Part shown: one piece after another, positions 1 to 7,070 of the stretch
How the letters are laid out: every line of letters begins with the position of its first letter
How positions within the stretch are numbered: position 1 is the stretch's first letter
Assembly (NCBI GenBank): GCA_964592125.1
Contig: CAZQBV010000059.1
Coordinates: forward strand, 1-18,245
Direction: 5' to 3'
Length of the DNA: 18,245 bases
Origin: UBA5399 sp964592125
Lineage (GTDB): Bacteria; Bacillota; Clostridia; Christensenellales; Christensenellaceae
The notes under the pieces: model-generated
The model's database searches: none
Told to the model about the DNA's origin: nothing
Seen by the model: the letters and a program-made list of their open reading frames with translations, nothing else
Position numbers and translations under genes: made by a program

Positions 1-14
1 GGGCAGCAAATAGC

Positions 15-34
15 AGCGCGGGAACGCCCGCGCT
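15..34 (-). terminator. Possible terminator hairpin at the end of glnS
   Basis: An 8-bp GC-rich perfect stem (AGCGCGGG / CCCGCGCT, 4-nt loop) overlaps the glnS stop codon. On the minus strand it is followed only by a weak T-containing stretch before the window edge, so it may be a poor intrinsic terminator or just a stabilising 3' hairpin. Confidence 0.35.
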
Positions 35-1661
35 ACGGGCGGTAGCTGTCCTTTAGACCCACAATTTTGTTCAGCACAATGGCATCTGCCGTGGTATCCT
101 TCGGGTCTACAAAAAAGTAGCCCTGCCGCATCAGCTGAAAGCGATCACCCGGCTGTGCCTTTTTTATTTCCGGCTCGGCCATCACATTGTTCAGTAAAGT
201 GAGCGAATCTTCATTCAGGCTGGTTTCGCCATCCTCGGCTTGGTTGAACAGGTAGCCCATCAAACGTGCGGAAACGCGCACTGCGGCGTTTTGCTCTACC
301 CAATGCAGCGTGCCCTTCACCTTGCGGGCGCTGCCCTCCATTCCGGATTTGGAAGTTTCGTCGTAGGTGCAAATGATTTCCTCTATATTGCCATCTGCGT
401 CTTTTATCACGCGTTCGCATTTTATAATGTATGCATTTTTCAGCCGCACTTCCCCGCCCACAAACAGACGGAAAAACTTTTTGTTGGGCTTCACTTCCAT
501 AAAGTCTTCGCGCTCTATAAACAAATGCCGGGAAAAGGGCATTTGGTGTGTGTGCTCGCTATCGGGCAAGTCCTGTGCGTCCATCATTTCCACTTGGCCA
601 TCGGGGTAGTTTTCTATGGTTAGCTTCACTGGATCCAGCACGGCCATCAGGCGCTTTGCATGGGCATTCAGGTCCTCTCGCACGCAGTGCTCCAGCAGCC
701 GAATGTCCACTTCGGAAACGGCCTTGGCAACGCCAATGCGGTCGCAAAAATCCCGAATGGCAGCGGGGGTGTAGCCGCGCCGCCGAATGCCGGAAAGTGT
801 GGGCATGCGTGGGTCGTCCCAACCGGAAACAATGCCATCATCCACCAGCTTTTTCAGGTAACGCTTGCTCATTACGGTGTTGGTCACGTTCAAGCGGGCA
901 AATTCGTACTGGTGCGGTGTGCTTTCCGCATCGCAATGCTCTACAAACCAGTCGTATAGCGGCCGGTGATCCTCAAACTCCATTGTGCAGATGGAGTGGG
1001 TAATGCCCTCGCGCACATCCTCCAGCGGGTGGGCGAAATCGTACATGGGGTAAATAACCCACTGGTTGCCCGTACGGTGATGCTCTGCCTTTACAATGCG
1101 GTAAACCGCGGGGTCGCGCATGTTTAGGTTGGGGGAAGCCATGTCTATTTTGGCACGCAGAATTTTTTCTCCATCGGCAAATTCGCCTGCTTTCATGCGT
1201 TCAAATAAATCTAAATTTTCCTCTACACTGCGGTTTCTGTAGGGGCTTTCCTTGCCGGGGGTGGTTAGCGTGCCGCGGTATTCCCTCATTTGCTCGGCAG
1301 AAAGATCATCCACATAGGCCAAGCCCTTGCGGATTAGCAGCAGCGCCTTTTCGTACATATATTCAAAATAATCCGAACCGAACAGCTCTTTGTCCCACTG
1401 GTAGCCCAGCCAGCTAATGTCCTCTTTGATGGCGCATACATATTCGTCATCTTCTTTCAGTGGGTTGGTATCGTCGAAGCGCAGGTTGCACTTGCCTTTG
1501 TACCTTTCGGCCAAGCCAAAATTCAGCGCAATGGCCTTGGCATGCCCCAAATGCAAATAGCCGTTTGGCTCGGGCGGGAAGCGGGTTACAATGCTTTGCA
1601 CTGTGCCTGCCGCCAGATCCCTATCTATAATTTCCTCTATAAAATTCTTGTCCTTCTCCAT
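33..1661 (-). CDS. glnS: Glutaminyl-tRNA synthetase
   Basis: This 542-residue protein charges tRNA-Gln with glutamine in the cytoplasm. It is a class I synthetase of normal length for bacterial GlnRS (E. coli about 554). The HIGH-type motif reads HLGH at residues 37-40 inside FPPEPNGYLHLGHAKA, and the KMSKS-type loop reads VMSKR near 263-267. The GlnRS-type insert and C-terminal beta-barrel anticodon-binding region follow, with RVSARLMGYLF and the FQLMRQGYFFVD end. It starts at ATG 1661, about 47 nt downstream of a predicted transcription start; the ribosome site is weak (GGGGAAAG). It has its own promoter and lies behind a terminator that follows rlmH. Many Firmicutes lack GlnRS and make Gln-tRNA by transamidation, so its presence is a lineage marker. 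The family assignment is certain; GluRS is excluded by the overall GlnRS pattern. Confidence 0.97.
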   Translation of the reverse strand: MEKDKNFIEEIIDRDLAAGTVQSIVTRFPPEPNGYLHLGHAKAIALNFGLAERYKGKCNLRFDDTNPLKEDDEYVCAIKEDISWLGYQWDKELFGSDYFEYMYEKALLLIRKGLAYVDDLSAEQMREYRGTLTTPGKESPYRNRSVEENLDLFERMKAGEFADGEKILRAKIDMASPNLNMRDPAVYRIVKAEHHRTGNQWVIYPMYDFAHPLEDVREGITHSICTMEFEDHRPLYDWFVEHCDAESTPHQYEFARLNVTNTVMSKRYLKKLVDDGIVSGWDDPRMPTLSGIRRRGYTPAAIRDFCDRIGVAKAVSEVDIRLLEHCVREDLNAHAKRLMAVLDPVKLTIENYPDGQVEMMDAQDLPDSEHTHQMPFSRHLFIEREDFMEVKPNKKFFRLFVGGEVRLKNAYIIKCERVIKDADGNIEEIICTYDETSKSGMEGSARKVKGTLHWVEQNAAVRVSARLMGYLFNQAEDGETSLNEDSLTLLNNVMAEPEIKKAQPGDRFQLMRQGYFFVDPKDTTADAIVLNKIVGLKDSYRP

Positions 1662-1714
1662 ACTCTGCTTTCCCCAACCTTTTACTTAAAATAATCTGAA
1701 TAATCTGAAAATAT

Positions 1715-1723
1715 AGTATAGCA
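1715..1723 (-). promoter_or_regulatory. Extended -10 promoter of glnS
   Basis: On the minus strand TGC-TATACT forms an extended -10 box; no good -35 is seen 17 nt upstream, where the rlmH terminator stem lies. The predicted start near 1708 gives a leader of about 47 nt. That leader contains a perfect 9-bp tandem repeat (ATAATCTGA twice on the plus strand, 1691-1708). Confidence 0.5.
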
Positions 1724-1730
1724 TAAAACA

Positions 1731-1749
1731 GGGGGAATCGAAATCCCCC
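1731..1749 (-). terminator. Terminator after rlmH
   Basis: A 6-bp G/C stem (GGGGGA / TCCCCC, 7-nt loop) is followed on the minus strand by TGTTTTAT. It sits about 62 nt past the rlmH stop and before glnS. Confidence 0.6.
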
Positions 1750-1810
1750 AACGTTTCTTTTTGACACTGGTTTTTTGAAGCGATATTGGGCGTTTCTATG
1801 TGTAGGATAG

Positions 1811-2284
1811 CTATTTATGATAGGTTTCGCCATGCAATATTTTAAATGCGCGAAACAGCTGCTCCAGCAGAACCACGCGAAACAACCTGTGCGGCAGTGT
1901 CATATCCGAAAAGCTAAGGCGTAAATCCGCACGGGAGAGCACCTCCTTCGAAAGCCCCACAGAGCCGCCTATCACAACACTAATGCTGCCCGCGCCGTCA
2001 CTTAGCACATTGCCCAGCTTTTGGGAAAATGCCTCGGAAGTGAATTTTTTGCCCTGTATATCGCAAACGATCACATAGCCCTTCAGCTTTTCCAGCACGC
2101 GCTTGCCCTCTAGGTTGCGTGCCGCTTCTTCGCTGGCGGCGCTTTTCACATTGGTAAGCGGTTCGTCTGCCAGCTCCACAATTTCCACAGTGCAAAAACG
2201 CCCAAGCATTTTTGTATATTCCGCTTGCGCATCCCTATAGTACGGCTCCTTCAGTTTTCCCACACAAATGATATTCAGCTTGAT
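1811..2284 (-). CDS. rlmH: 23S rRNA pseudouridine-1915 N3-methyltransferase RlmH, apparent AUC start
   Basis: This SPOUT-class methyltransferase modifies m3-pseudouridine 1915 in helix 69 of 23S rRNA on assembled 70S ribosomes. Family marks are the N-terminal (I)KLNIICVGKLKE strand, the VIGGSVGLS knot region and the C-terminal LPHRLFRVVLLEQLFRAFKI...HGETYHK. Between an in-frame TAA (2306-2308) and the first GTG (2261-2263) there is no ATG, GTG or TTG. The GTG would delete the conserved first beta strand and has no ribosome site. ATC at 2282-2284 aligns with Met1 of E. coli (MKLQLVAVG) and B. subtilis RlmH and lies 7 nt after GAGG of a GAGGTGG site (2289-2295). I therefore call a 157-residue protein; CTG at 2276-2278 is the other option. 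The start lies 13 nt past the upstream protease stop codon, so translational coupling is likely. Confidence 0.93.
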   Translation of the reverse strand: MKLNIICVGKLKEPYYRDAQAEYTKMLGRFCTVEIVELADEPLTNVKSAASEEAARNLEGKRVLEKLKGYVIVCDIQGKKFTSEAFSQKLGNVLSDGAGSISVVIGGSVGLSKEVLSRADLRLSFSDMTLPHRLFRVVLLEQLFRAFKILHGETYHK

Positions 2285-2297
2285 AACGCCACCTCGT

Positions 2298-3248
2298 TTA
2301 TTGCATTACATACAGCAATATGCCCGTTGCAGAGCGCACGGCCAGCAGCACCAGTGCAATAATAACCACAGGCGTTGCGCCCGGTTCCGCAAAGTAAACC
2401 GGAGATTTTGTGGAAACAATTTTGGGGTTGCTGCGTTGCAGCATGCGCAGCATGGCATAGCTCATCAACACGCCAACCGCCAGTATGCCCAGGCTATAAA
2501 TCACATAATTGCTGTTGCCCAGGTTCATGCTGCTGGCGGGTTGCAGCCCCAGCGTCCACGGCAGGGTTACCACGTATGCATCCAAAACTGAGGTAAATGC
2601 CATAAGGTTGTAAAATGCGTGGAACAGTATGGGCACCCAAATAGAGCGTGTTTTCATATACAGATAGCCCAGCAGCAAACCAATTACTGCACCGTTTAGC
2701 ATGGAAAGCGGCTCTGCATGCATCCAGCCAAACAGCAAGCCGGAAAGCACAAACGCCCAAAAACCAAACCTGCGCTCGTAGGCATTTTGCAGCATGCCGC
2801 GGAACAGAATTTCCTCTGTAAGGGGGGCAAACACGCAAAACAGCAGGAAGTTTAGCACAAATGGAATTTGCTGCACTGCCATATCCACAAGATTTTCGGG
2901 CAGTTGCTTGCCCGAGGCCACAATGGCCTGCGCCACCATTTGCAGCACCACCGAAAGTGCCAGATAGGCAAAAAACGCCAGCAACAGCGTGTACACCACA
3001 TTTTTTACGCCCGGCGCCTTAAACCGCAGCGCCTTCACCGGGTTTGCCGCCAGTACAGCAAGTAAAATAACGGGAATATCGGCAAACAAACGCACCACAA
3101 TGGCGGTGTTCATATTCACCATTTGTCCGGTGGAAAGGGTGATGCCCACCTCTATCAGGTCGATAGCAACATAGATGGCCAGCAGCACCAACAGTGCAGT
3201 GCTTGCCGTTTTTATGGAATAGCTGTGTGATTTTTCATTTTGCCACAT
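2298..3248 (-). CDS. CPBP (CAAX/Abi) family intramembrane metalloprotease
   Basis: This 316-residue polytopic membrane protein has about eight hydrophobic segments. It carries the CPBP signature: EEILFRG with the glutamate pair at 145-146 and Arg150, then LLFGWMH with His177, then HAFYN with His210 and Asn214. These are the expected catalytic and metal-binding residues of the Rce1-like glutamic/metallo-protease fold. Two further hydrophobic segments follow the core domain (about 255-275 and 290-312), with a Pro/Ser-rich linker. The start codon overlaps the walJ 3' end by 14 nt, so the two are translated from one message. The substrate is unknown; bacterial relatives process or protect against peptides, or act in membrane-protein quality control. 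In Bacillus the slot between walJ and rlmH holds an HtrA-type protease, so a different protease occupies it here. Confidence 0.88.
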   Translation of the reverse strand: MWQNEKSHSYSIKTASTALLVLLAIYVAIDLIEVGITLSTGQMVNMNTAIVVRLFADIPVILLAVLAANPVKALRFKAPGVKNVVYTLLLAFFAYLALSVVLQMVAQAIVASGKQLPENLVDMAVQQIPFVLNFLLFCVFAPLTEEILFRGMLQNAYERRFGFWAFVLSGLLFGWMHAEPLSMLNGAVIGLLLGYLYMKTRSIWVPILFHAFYNLMAFTSVLDAYVVTLPWTLGLQPASSMNLGNSNYVIYSLGILAVGVLMSYAMLRMLQRSNPKIVSTKSPVYFAEPGATPVVIIALVLLAVRSATGILLYVMQ

Positions 3249-4029
3249 AAAAACCTGTTACTCCCTCCTGCTTTGCCAGGCCAACGGCAATGTGTTTGCC
3301 GGCAATTACACCGTTTTGTGCCAGATAAGAGGTAACCGTTTGGTAGGCCAGCTCGTAAAAGTTGTTTTTTTCCGACAAATGCCCCAGCAGTATGCCGCGC
3401 ACCCCGGAAAAAGCCAGCTTTAGCGCAGTATCGCCCGCATCATCGTTCGAAAGATGCCCATGCGAGGAAAGAATTCTGCGCTTCAGGTAGTAGGGGTATG
3501 GCCCGCACTTCAGCATTTCTATATCGTGATTGGATTCCAGCAGAACAATGTTGGAGTCCTTCACATGGTTTAAAATAGTGTCGTTCACCCGCCCAAGGTC
3601 GGTTAGCACGCTAATTTTTTTGCTGCCCGAAGTAACGCTGTAGCCATAGGGCAGCGCGGCATCGTGCGGAATTTCGTAGGGCTGTATGCACATATCCTTG
3701 ATATAAAAATCGTTTTCGTCTATCACCCGAATGTTTTTGGTGGCAATTTCCCCCGTGCGGGAGGTCATTTCGTGCCAGGTGGGTTCATTTGCATACACGG
3801 GAATGTCGTACTTGCGCGACACCACGCCCACGCCGGCAATGTGGTCACTATGCTCGTGCGTTACCAAAATGCCATCCACATTGGCAAGGGATTGGTTCAC
3901 CTTTTTCATTTCCGCTTCTATACGGGTGCAGGAATACCCCGCATCTATTAATATGTTGGCGTTTTGTGAACCGATGAGTATGCAGTTGCCTTTGGAGCCG
4001 CTAAACAGCGGCGCAATGGATAAACCCAT
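3235..4029 (-). CDS. walJ: WalJ/YycJ-type metallo-beta-lactamase-fold exonuclease
   Basis: This 264-residue cytoplasmic protein has the zinc motif HEHSDH (His58, His60, Asp62, His63), SVLTDLG with the bridging Asp, SSHGHLSN and LLLGHLSEKNN with the later histidines. The N-terminal FSGSKGNC, ILIDAGYSCTRIE and the C-terminal region match the YycJ/WalJ subfamily rather than glyoxalase II. WalJ proteins are described as 5'-3' exonucleases of the MBL fold, often next to the WalRK two-component system; WalRK is not in this window. It begins at ATG 4029 behind AGGAAG and overlaps the protease gene by 14 nt. The 5' leader of about 120 nt contains a strong stem-loop (see 4061-4093). Confidence 0.9.
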   Translation of the reverse strand: MGLSIAPLFSGSKGNCILIGSQNANILIDAGYSCTRIEAEMKKVNQSLANVDGILVTHEHSDHIAGVGVVSRKYDIPVYANEPTWHEMTSRTGEIATKNIRVIDENDFYIKDMCIQPYEIPHDAALPYGYSVTSGSKKISVLTDLGRVNDTILNHVKDSNIVLLESNHDIEMLKCGPYPYYLKRRILSSHGHLSNDDAGDTALKLAFSGVRGILLGHLSEKNNFYELAYQTVTSYLAQNGVIAGKHIAVGLAKQEGVTGFYVAK

Positions 4030-4060
4030 GTATTACTTCCTGTGCTTTATTACACATCAG

Positions 4061-4093
4061 GGTCAATACCCCGCCCTTTCGGGTGTATTGACC
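4061..4093 (-). other. Stem-loop in the walJ leader
   Basis: A 9-bp perfect stem (GGTCAATAC / GTATTGACC) continues into a 4-bp CCCG/CGGG stem or an alternative CCC-GAAA-GGG tetraloop hairpin. Minus-strand transcripts have no U tract after it, so it is not a standard terminator for the upstream gene; on the plus strand TTTTT follows 8 nt later. It ends about 31 nt before the walJ start. A smaller hairpin (CCGC/GCGG, 4124-4136) lies just upstream of it in the same leader. Confidence 0.6.
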
Positions 4094-4159
4094 AATAAAT
4101 TTTTCCTTTTGATCCAACATACCCCGCTGCTTGCGGCGGAGGTGTTAATTCTACGTACC

Positions 4160-4188
4160 ATCATATACTTTTTGTACAAACTTTACAA
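4160..4188 (-). promoter_or_regulatory. Promoter of the walJ-protease-rlmH cluster
   Basis: On the minus strand TTGTAA (4183-4188) and TATGAT (4160-4165) are separated by 17 nt. This places transcription start near 4153 and gives a structured leader of about 120 nt. Confidence 0.55.
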
Positions 4189-4210
4189 CATGCTTTGCAG
4201 GCGAACTGCG

Positions 4211-5089
4211 CTACTGTGCATCCAGGCTGAAGCCGCAATCCATAAGGGTGCGCGGAATCATAACAGAGGCATTGGCCATAAAGGCCTCCAGTGGCTGCAA
4301 TCGATCCACTTTGCCATCGTAGCTTGCTTTTTTTAGGGCATTTGCAATGCCGTTCAAGTCCAGTCCTTCATGAAAACTATCCACAATGATATCTTTGGCT
4401 TCCTTTGCTGCTGCCGCTGCACTATCGAAATAGGTGGCACAGCCCTCGTCGGGTATCATGCCATAGTGCGCCACATACACATGCTTTGGCTGCAACGAAC
4501 GCATTTTTTCTATGGATTCCTGTGTTAGATTGTAACCTATTACATAGCAATAAATAATTTCCGGGTATTCAATGCACACACCCAGCGTTTCGCAGGAAAT
4601 AAACAGCTCCTCTTGCTCCCAGAAAAAGCAGATGGAGCACTTCGTGTGTCCGGGTGCGGAAATAACGCGCAAGGTCATGTCCTTTATTTGCACCACATCG
4701 CCATCCTCTACCACTTTATCCACATGCAGCATGTGCGAAAGGTCTTCGTAATTGGTAATCCCTGCACGTTTGGCGGCGTGGCTTTCCATTTCACTTATCA
4801 CCTTTTGGGCGCTTTCCTTGGAGAATATGTTGGCAGCATGGCCGCTTGCCACCACCACGGCCTCTGGAAAGTGGCGCTTAATAAGGGGGCTGCCACCTGC
4901 GTGGTCGTAATGCGAGTGGGTTAGCAAAATGGCATCCAGCTTTCTGCCGCCCAGTTCCCTTTTTATATTTTCTACCACTTTTTCGGCACAATACCCACAT
5001 CCCGATTCCACCAGCACGGCGGCTTGCTCCGAAAAAAGAAGGTGACACTCGGCACCAATGTGGCCGGTCACCTCTACCAGTTTGTACAT
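4211..5089 (-). CDS. MBL-fold metallo-hydrolase (glyoxalase II-like), atypical metal site
   Basis: This 292-residue protein shows the MBL motif THSHYDHAGG (His58, His60, Asp62, His63) and APGHTKCS (His148). Two later positions look unusual. Where most family members have a GD with the bridging aspartate, this one reads SCETLG (Cys166-Glu167), and the last metal histidine sits in AHYG rather than GHG. It could use a different metal set or be a weak enzyme. The C-terminal 80 residues form a helical extension seen in small-molecule hydrolase relatives. It begins at ATG 5089 after AGGAGG. It has its own promoter and is divergent from the response regulator gene. No substrate can be assigned from sequence. 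Confidence 0.85.
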   Translation of the reverse strand: MYKLVEVTGHIGAECHLLFSEQAAVLVESGCGYCAEKVVENIKRELGGRKLDAILLTHSHYDHAGGSPLIKRHFPEAVVVASGHAANIFSKESAQKVISEMESHAAKRAGITNYEDLSHMLHVDKVVEDGDVVQIKDMTLRVISAPGHTKCSICFFWEQEELFISCETLGVCIEYPEIIYCYVIGYNLTQESIEKMRSLQPKHVYVAHYGMIPDEGCATYFDSAAAAAKEAKDIIVDSFHEGLDLNGIANALKKASYDGKVDRLQPLEAFMANASVMIPRTLMDCGFSLDAQ

Positions 5090-5151
5090 GCTATCATCCT
5101 CCTGTATACAAACCCAAACCGATTACAGTTAGGCTAAATTCACTATGAAAT

Positions 5152-5181
5152 ACTATATCATAGCGCGGTGTTTTTTAGCAA
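5152..5181 (-). promoter_or_regulatory. Promoter of the MBL-fold hydrolase gene
   Basis: On the minus strand TTGCTA (5176-5181), an 18-nt spacer and TATAGT (5152-5157) preceded by TGA form an extended -10 promoter. An inverted repeat CTATGA/TCATAG (5143-5148 and 5158-5163) brackets the -10 box and could be an operator. Confidence 0.5.
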
Positions 5182-5241
5182 GCGGGCAAATGCTGTTGAA
5201 ATGGTCAAACCAAAACTTTTCCGCGGGCGGCACACCGTATA

Positions 5242-5256
5242 GATTCAATTTGAATC
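5242..5256. promoter_or_regulatory. Perfect 15-bp dyad over the response-regulator -35 box
   Basis: GATTCAA-T-TTGAATC is a perfect inverted repeat with 7-bp arms. It covers the -35 hexamer of the promoter at 5250-5278, a position suited to repression. It does not resemble the TTACA-N4-TGTAA site before the transporter genes, so a different regulator is likely. Confidence 0.5.
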
Positions 5257-5278
5257 GCAGCGGGATTTGCTTTATACT
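5250..5278 (+). promoter_or_regulatory. Promoter giving a probably leaderless response-regulator mRNA
   Basis: TTGAAT (5250-5255), a 17-nt spacer and TATACT (5273-5278). Counting the last T as -7 puts +1 at 5285, the A of the ATG. No Shine-Dalgarno sequence lies before the start. Confidence 0.6.
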
Positions 5279-5284
5279 AAAGCT

Positions 5285-5956
5285 ATGATGTATAGCATTT
5301 ATTTGGTGGAAGATGAAGAGAAAATACGTGGCGAGCTAAGCGCACTGCTGCAAAAATACGGCTACCGCTGCGTGTGCGAAACGGCATTTGAAAACATTGC
5401 GCAGGCAGCGCTTCTATCTGGCTGCGATATGGTGCTGCTGGATATTAACCTGCCAAGGTACGATGGCTTTTATGTGTGCAGGGAAATTCGCAAACAATCG
5501 GATCTGCCCATTATAATGGTGACCAGCCGAGACAGCGATGTGGACGAACTGATGAGTATAAACCTGGGTGCGGATGACTATGTAACAAAACCCTACAACC
5601 CGCAAATATTGCTGGCGCGCATAGAAGCATTGCTAAAGCGGGCACATGCCCACGAAAACGCTTCTGCAGCGCTTTCCCACAAGGGGCTGCTGCTGGATGT
5701 GGCTGCGGGCATAGTAAGCTACAACGAAAACAGTGTGGAACTAACAAAGAATGAAATAAAAATACTGCATATGCTGGTGCAAAACGCGGGAAACATTGTT
5801 TCCCGAAATGAACTGATAGACAGCCTGTGGCAAACAGATGAATTCATAGACGACAACACCCTAACGGTGAACATAAACCGCCTGCGTGCCAAGCTAACCG
5901 CCATTGGTGCGGAAGGCTTTATTAGCACCCGCCGTGGGCAGGGGTATTGCGTATGA
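5285..5956 (+). CDS. OmpR-family response regulator, BceR-like
   Basis: This 223-residue protein has a receiver domain (about 3-115) and a winged-helix DNA-binding domain (about 128-223). In the receiver, acidic Glu9-Asp10, phospho-acceptor Asp53 in LLDINLP, Thr80 and Lys102 in VTKPY are all present. The output domain ends with LTVNINRLRAKL and STRRGQGYCV, as in OmpR/PhoB proteins. It pairs with the kinase gene, whose ATG overlaps this stop codon (ATGA). With the adjacent transporter it fits a BceR role, activating the ABC genes in response to cell-wall-active peptides. The start is ATG 5285 (ATG 5288 also possible). A longer frame from TTG 5267 lies inside the promoter and is rejected. The leader seems absent, so initiation would be leaderless. 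Confidence 0.93.
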   Translation: MMYSIYLVEDEEKIRGELSALLQKYGYRCVCETAFENIAQAALLSGCDMVLLDINLPRYDGFYVCREIRKQSDLPIIMVTSRDSDVDELMSINLGADDYVTKPYNPQILLARIEALLKRAHAHENASAALSHKGLLLDVAAGIVSYNENSVELTKNEIKILHMLVQNAGNIVSRNELIDSLWQTDEFIDDNTLTVNINRLRAKLTAIGAEGFISTRRGQGYCV

Positions 5957-6963
5957 ACATTGGCCGCTACCTAAGGGATACTTATTTGTATCTATTAATG
6001 GCTGCTGCGGTGCTGGTGGTTATTTATTTGTTTCTTAGTGTTTTTAATATTCCCCCCAATGCCATTTTGTTTGTGATGATTTTAATTGCGCTTCTACTTA
6101 CAAGCATATTTATGCGCGAGTATTTCAAACGCAAAAAATATTACACCACCCTGCTGGAGCTATTCGACAAACTGGACAAAAAATTTTTAATTTCCGAACT
6201 GATGGAGGAAGGCAGCTTTGCAGATAGCGCTATTTTTTACGATATTATGCGCCGCGCCAATAAATCTATGAATGATGAAGTGGCACGCTATAAATTGCAA
6301 GCGCAGGACTATGCCGATTTTTTGGAAAGCTGGGTACACGAAATAAAAACGCCCATTGCCTCTGCCCGCCTCACCATAGAAAATAACCGAAACAATGTTA
6401 CGGAAAGCATAGAAGAAGACCTGAACAGAATAGAAAACTATGTGCAAAGCACGCTGTATTACGCCCGCAGCAGCATAGTGGAGAAAGACTTCCTAATAAA
6501 GAAGGTAACGCTGGACACACTGGTGAAACAGGCATTGCGCGAGAACTCCAAACTGCTGATAGGCCACAAAATTGCCGTGAGTATGGAAGGGCTGGATGCC
6601 TATGCCTTTACCGACCCCAAGTGGATGTTGTTTATATTGGGGCAACTGGTGGCAAACAGCGTAAAATACGCACAGGCGCAGCAAGCGCAGCTGTGCTTTA
6701 TTGGCAAGGAAACTGCGCAGGGCACGGTGCTGCAAATAAGGGACAACGGCATTGGCATTTCCCTTGCGGATCTGCCACGTGTTTTTGAAAAGGGATTTAC
6801 CGGCCAACACGGTAGAACCTATGCAAAATCCACAGGGATGGGGCTGTACTTGTGCAAAAAGCTGTGCGACAAGCTGGGCATAAACATAACGGCAAGTTCT
6901 GAAAATGGCACCTGCATTACCCTTGTATTTCCTAAAACAGACATGTTTTTCACAGCAAATTAA
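5953..6963 (+). CDS. Intramembrane-sensing histidine kinase, BceS-like
   Basis: This 336-residue kinase has two N-terminal TM helices (about 10-30 and 37-55) joined by a very short loop (FNIPPN). It therefore has no extracellular sensor domain, the hallmark of BceS-type kinases that read the state of a partner transporter. The DHp histidine is in SWVHEIKTP (His129). The catalytic domain has the N box LVANSVKYA, G1 DNGIGI, an F box (VFEKGFTG) and G2 STGMGLYL, so all parts look functional. It starts at ATG 5953, overlapping the regulator stop by an ATGA junction; a TTG six bases earlier is less likely. By family knowledge it should phosphorylate the regulator upstream when the transporter signals peptide flux. 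Confidence 0.93.
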   Translation: MNIGRYLRDTYLYLLMAAAVLVVIYLFLSVFNIPPNAILFVMILIALLLTSIFMREYFKRKKYYTTLLELFDKLDKKFLISELMEEGSFADSAIFYDIMRRANKSMNDEVARYKLQAQDYADFLESWVHEIKTPIASARLTIENNRNNVTESIEEDLNRIENYVQSTLYYARSSIVEKDFLIKKVTLDTLVKQALRENSKLLIGHKIAVSMEGLDAYAFTDPKWMLFILGQLVANSVKYAQAQQAQLCFIGKETAQGTVLQIRDNGIGISLADLPRVFEKGFTGQHGRTYAKSTGMGLYLCKKLCDKLGINITASSENGTCITLVFPKTDMFFTAN

Positions 6964-6974
6964 ATTTGCGCAAG

Positions 6975-6990
6975 CTTACAAAAGTGTAAG
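6975..6990. promoter_or_regulatory. Candidate BceR-type operator before the ABC genes
   Basis: CTTACA-AAAG-TGTAAG is a perfect inverted repeat that fits the TnACA-N4-TGTAA consensus I recall for BceR-like regulators of Firmicutes. It lies 81 nt before the ATPase start, in the gap between kinase and ATPase genes. A weak activated-type -10 (TACAGT, 7034-7039) downstream would place the site about 60 nt before the transcription start; that promoter is tentative. Confidence 0.65.
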
Positions 6991-7070
6991 ATTACTGTTA
7001 TGTGAATGCATGGCAGGATGTTTCTACTTGTTTTACAGTAGAGGTATCAAGCAAAAGGAGCTAAACTTTT

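Noticed and set aside
1761..1789. Plus-strand promoter starting with a consensus TTGACA
   Set aside because: The -10 (TATTGG) is poor and no plus-strand gene follows; the surrounding genes are on the minus strand.
4061..4093. Terminator of the MBL-fold hydrolase gene
   Set aside because: The T run is on the wrong side for minus-strand transcription.
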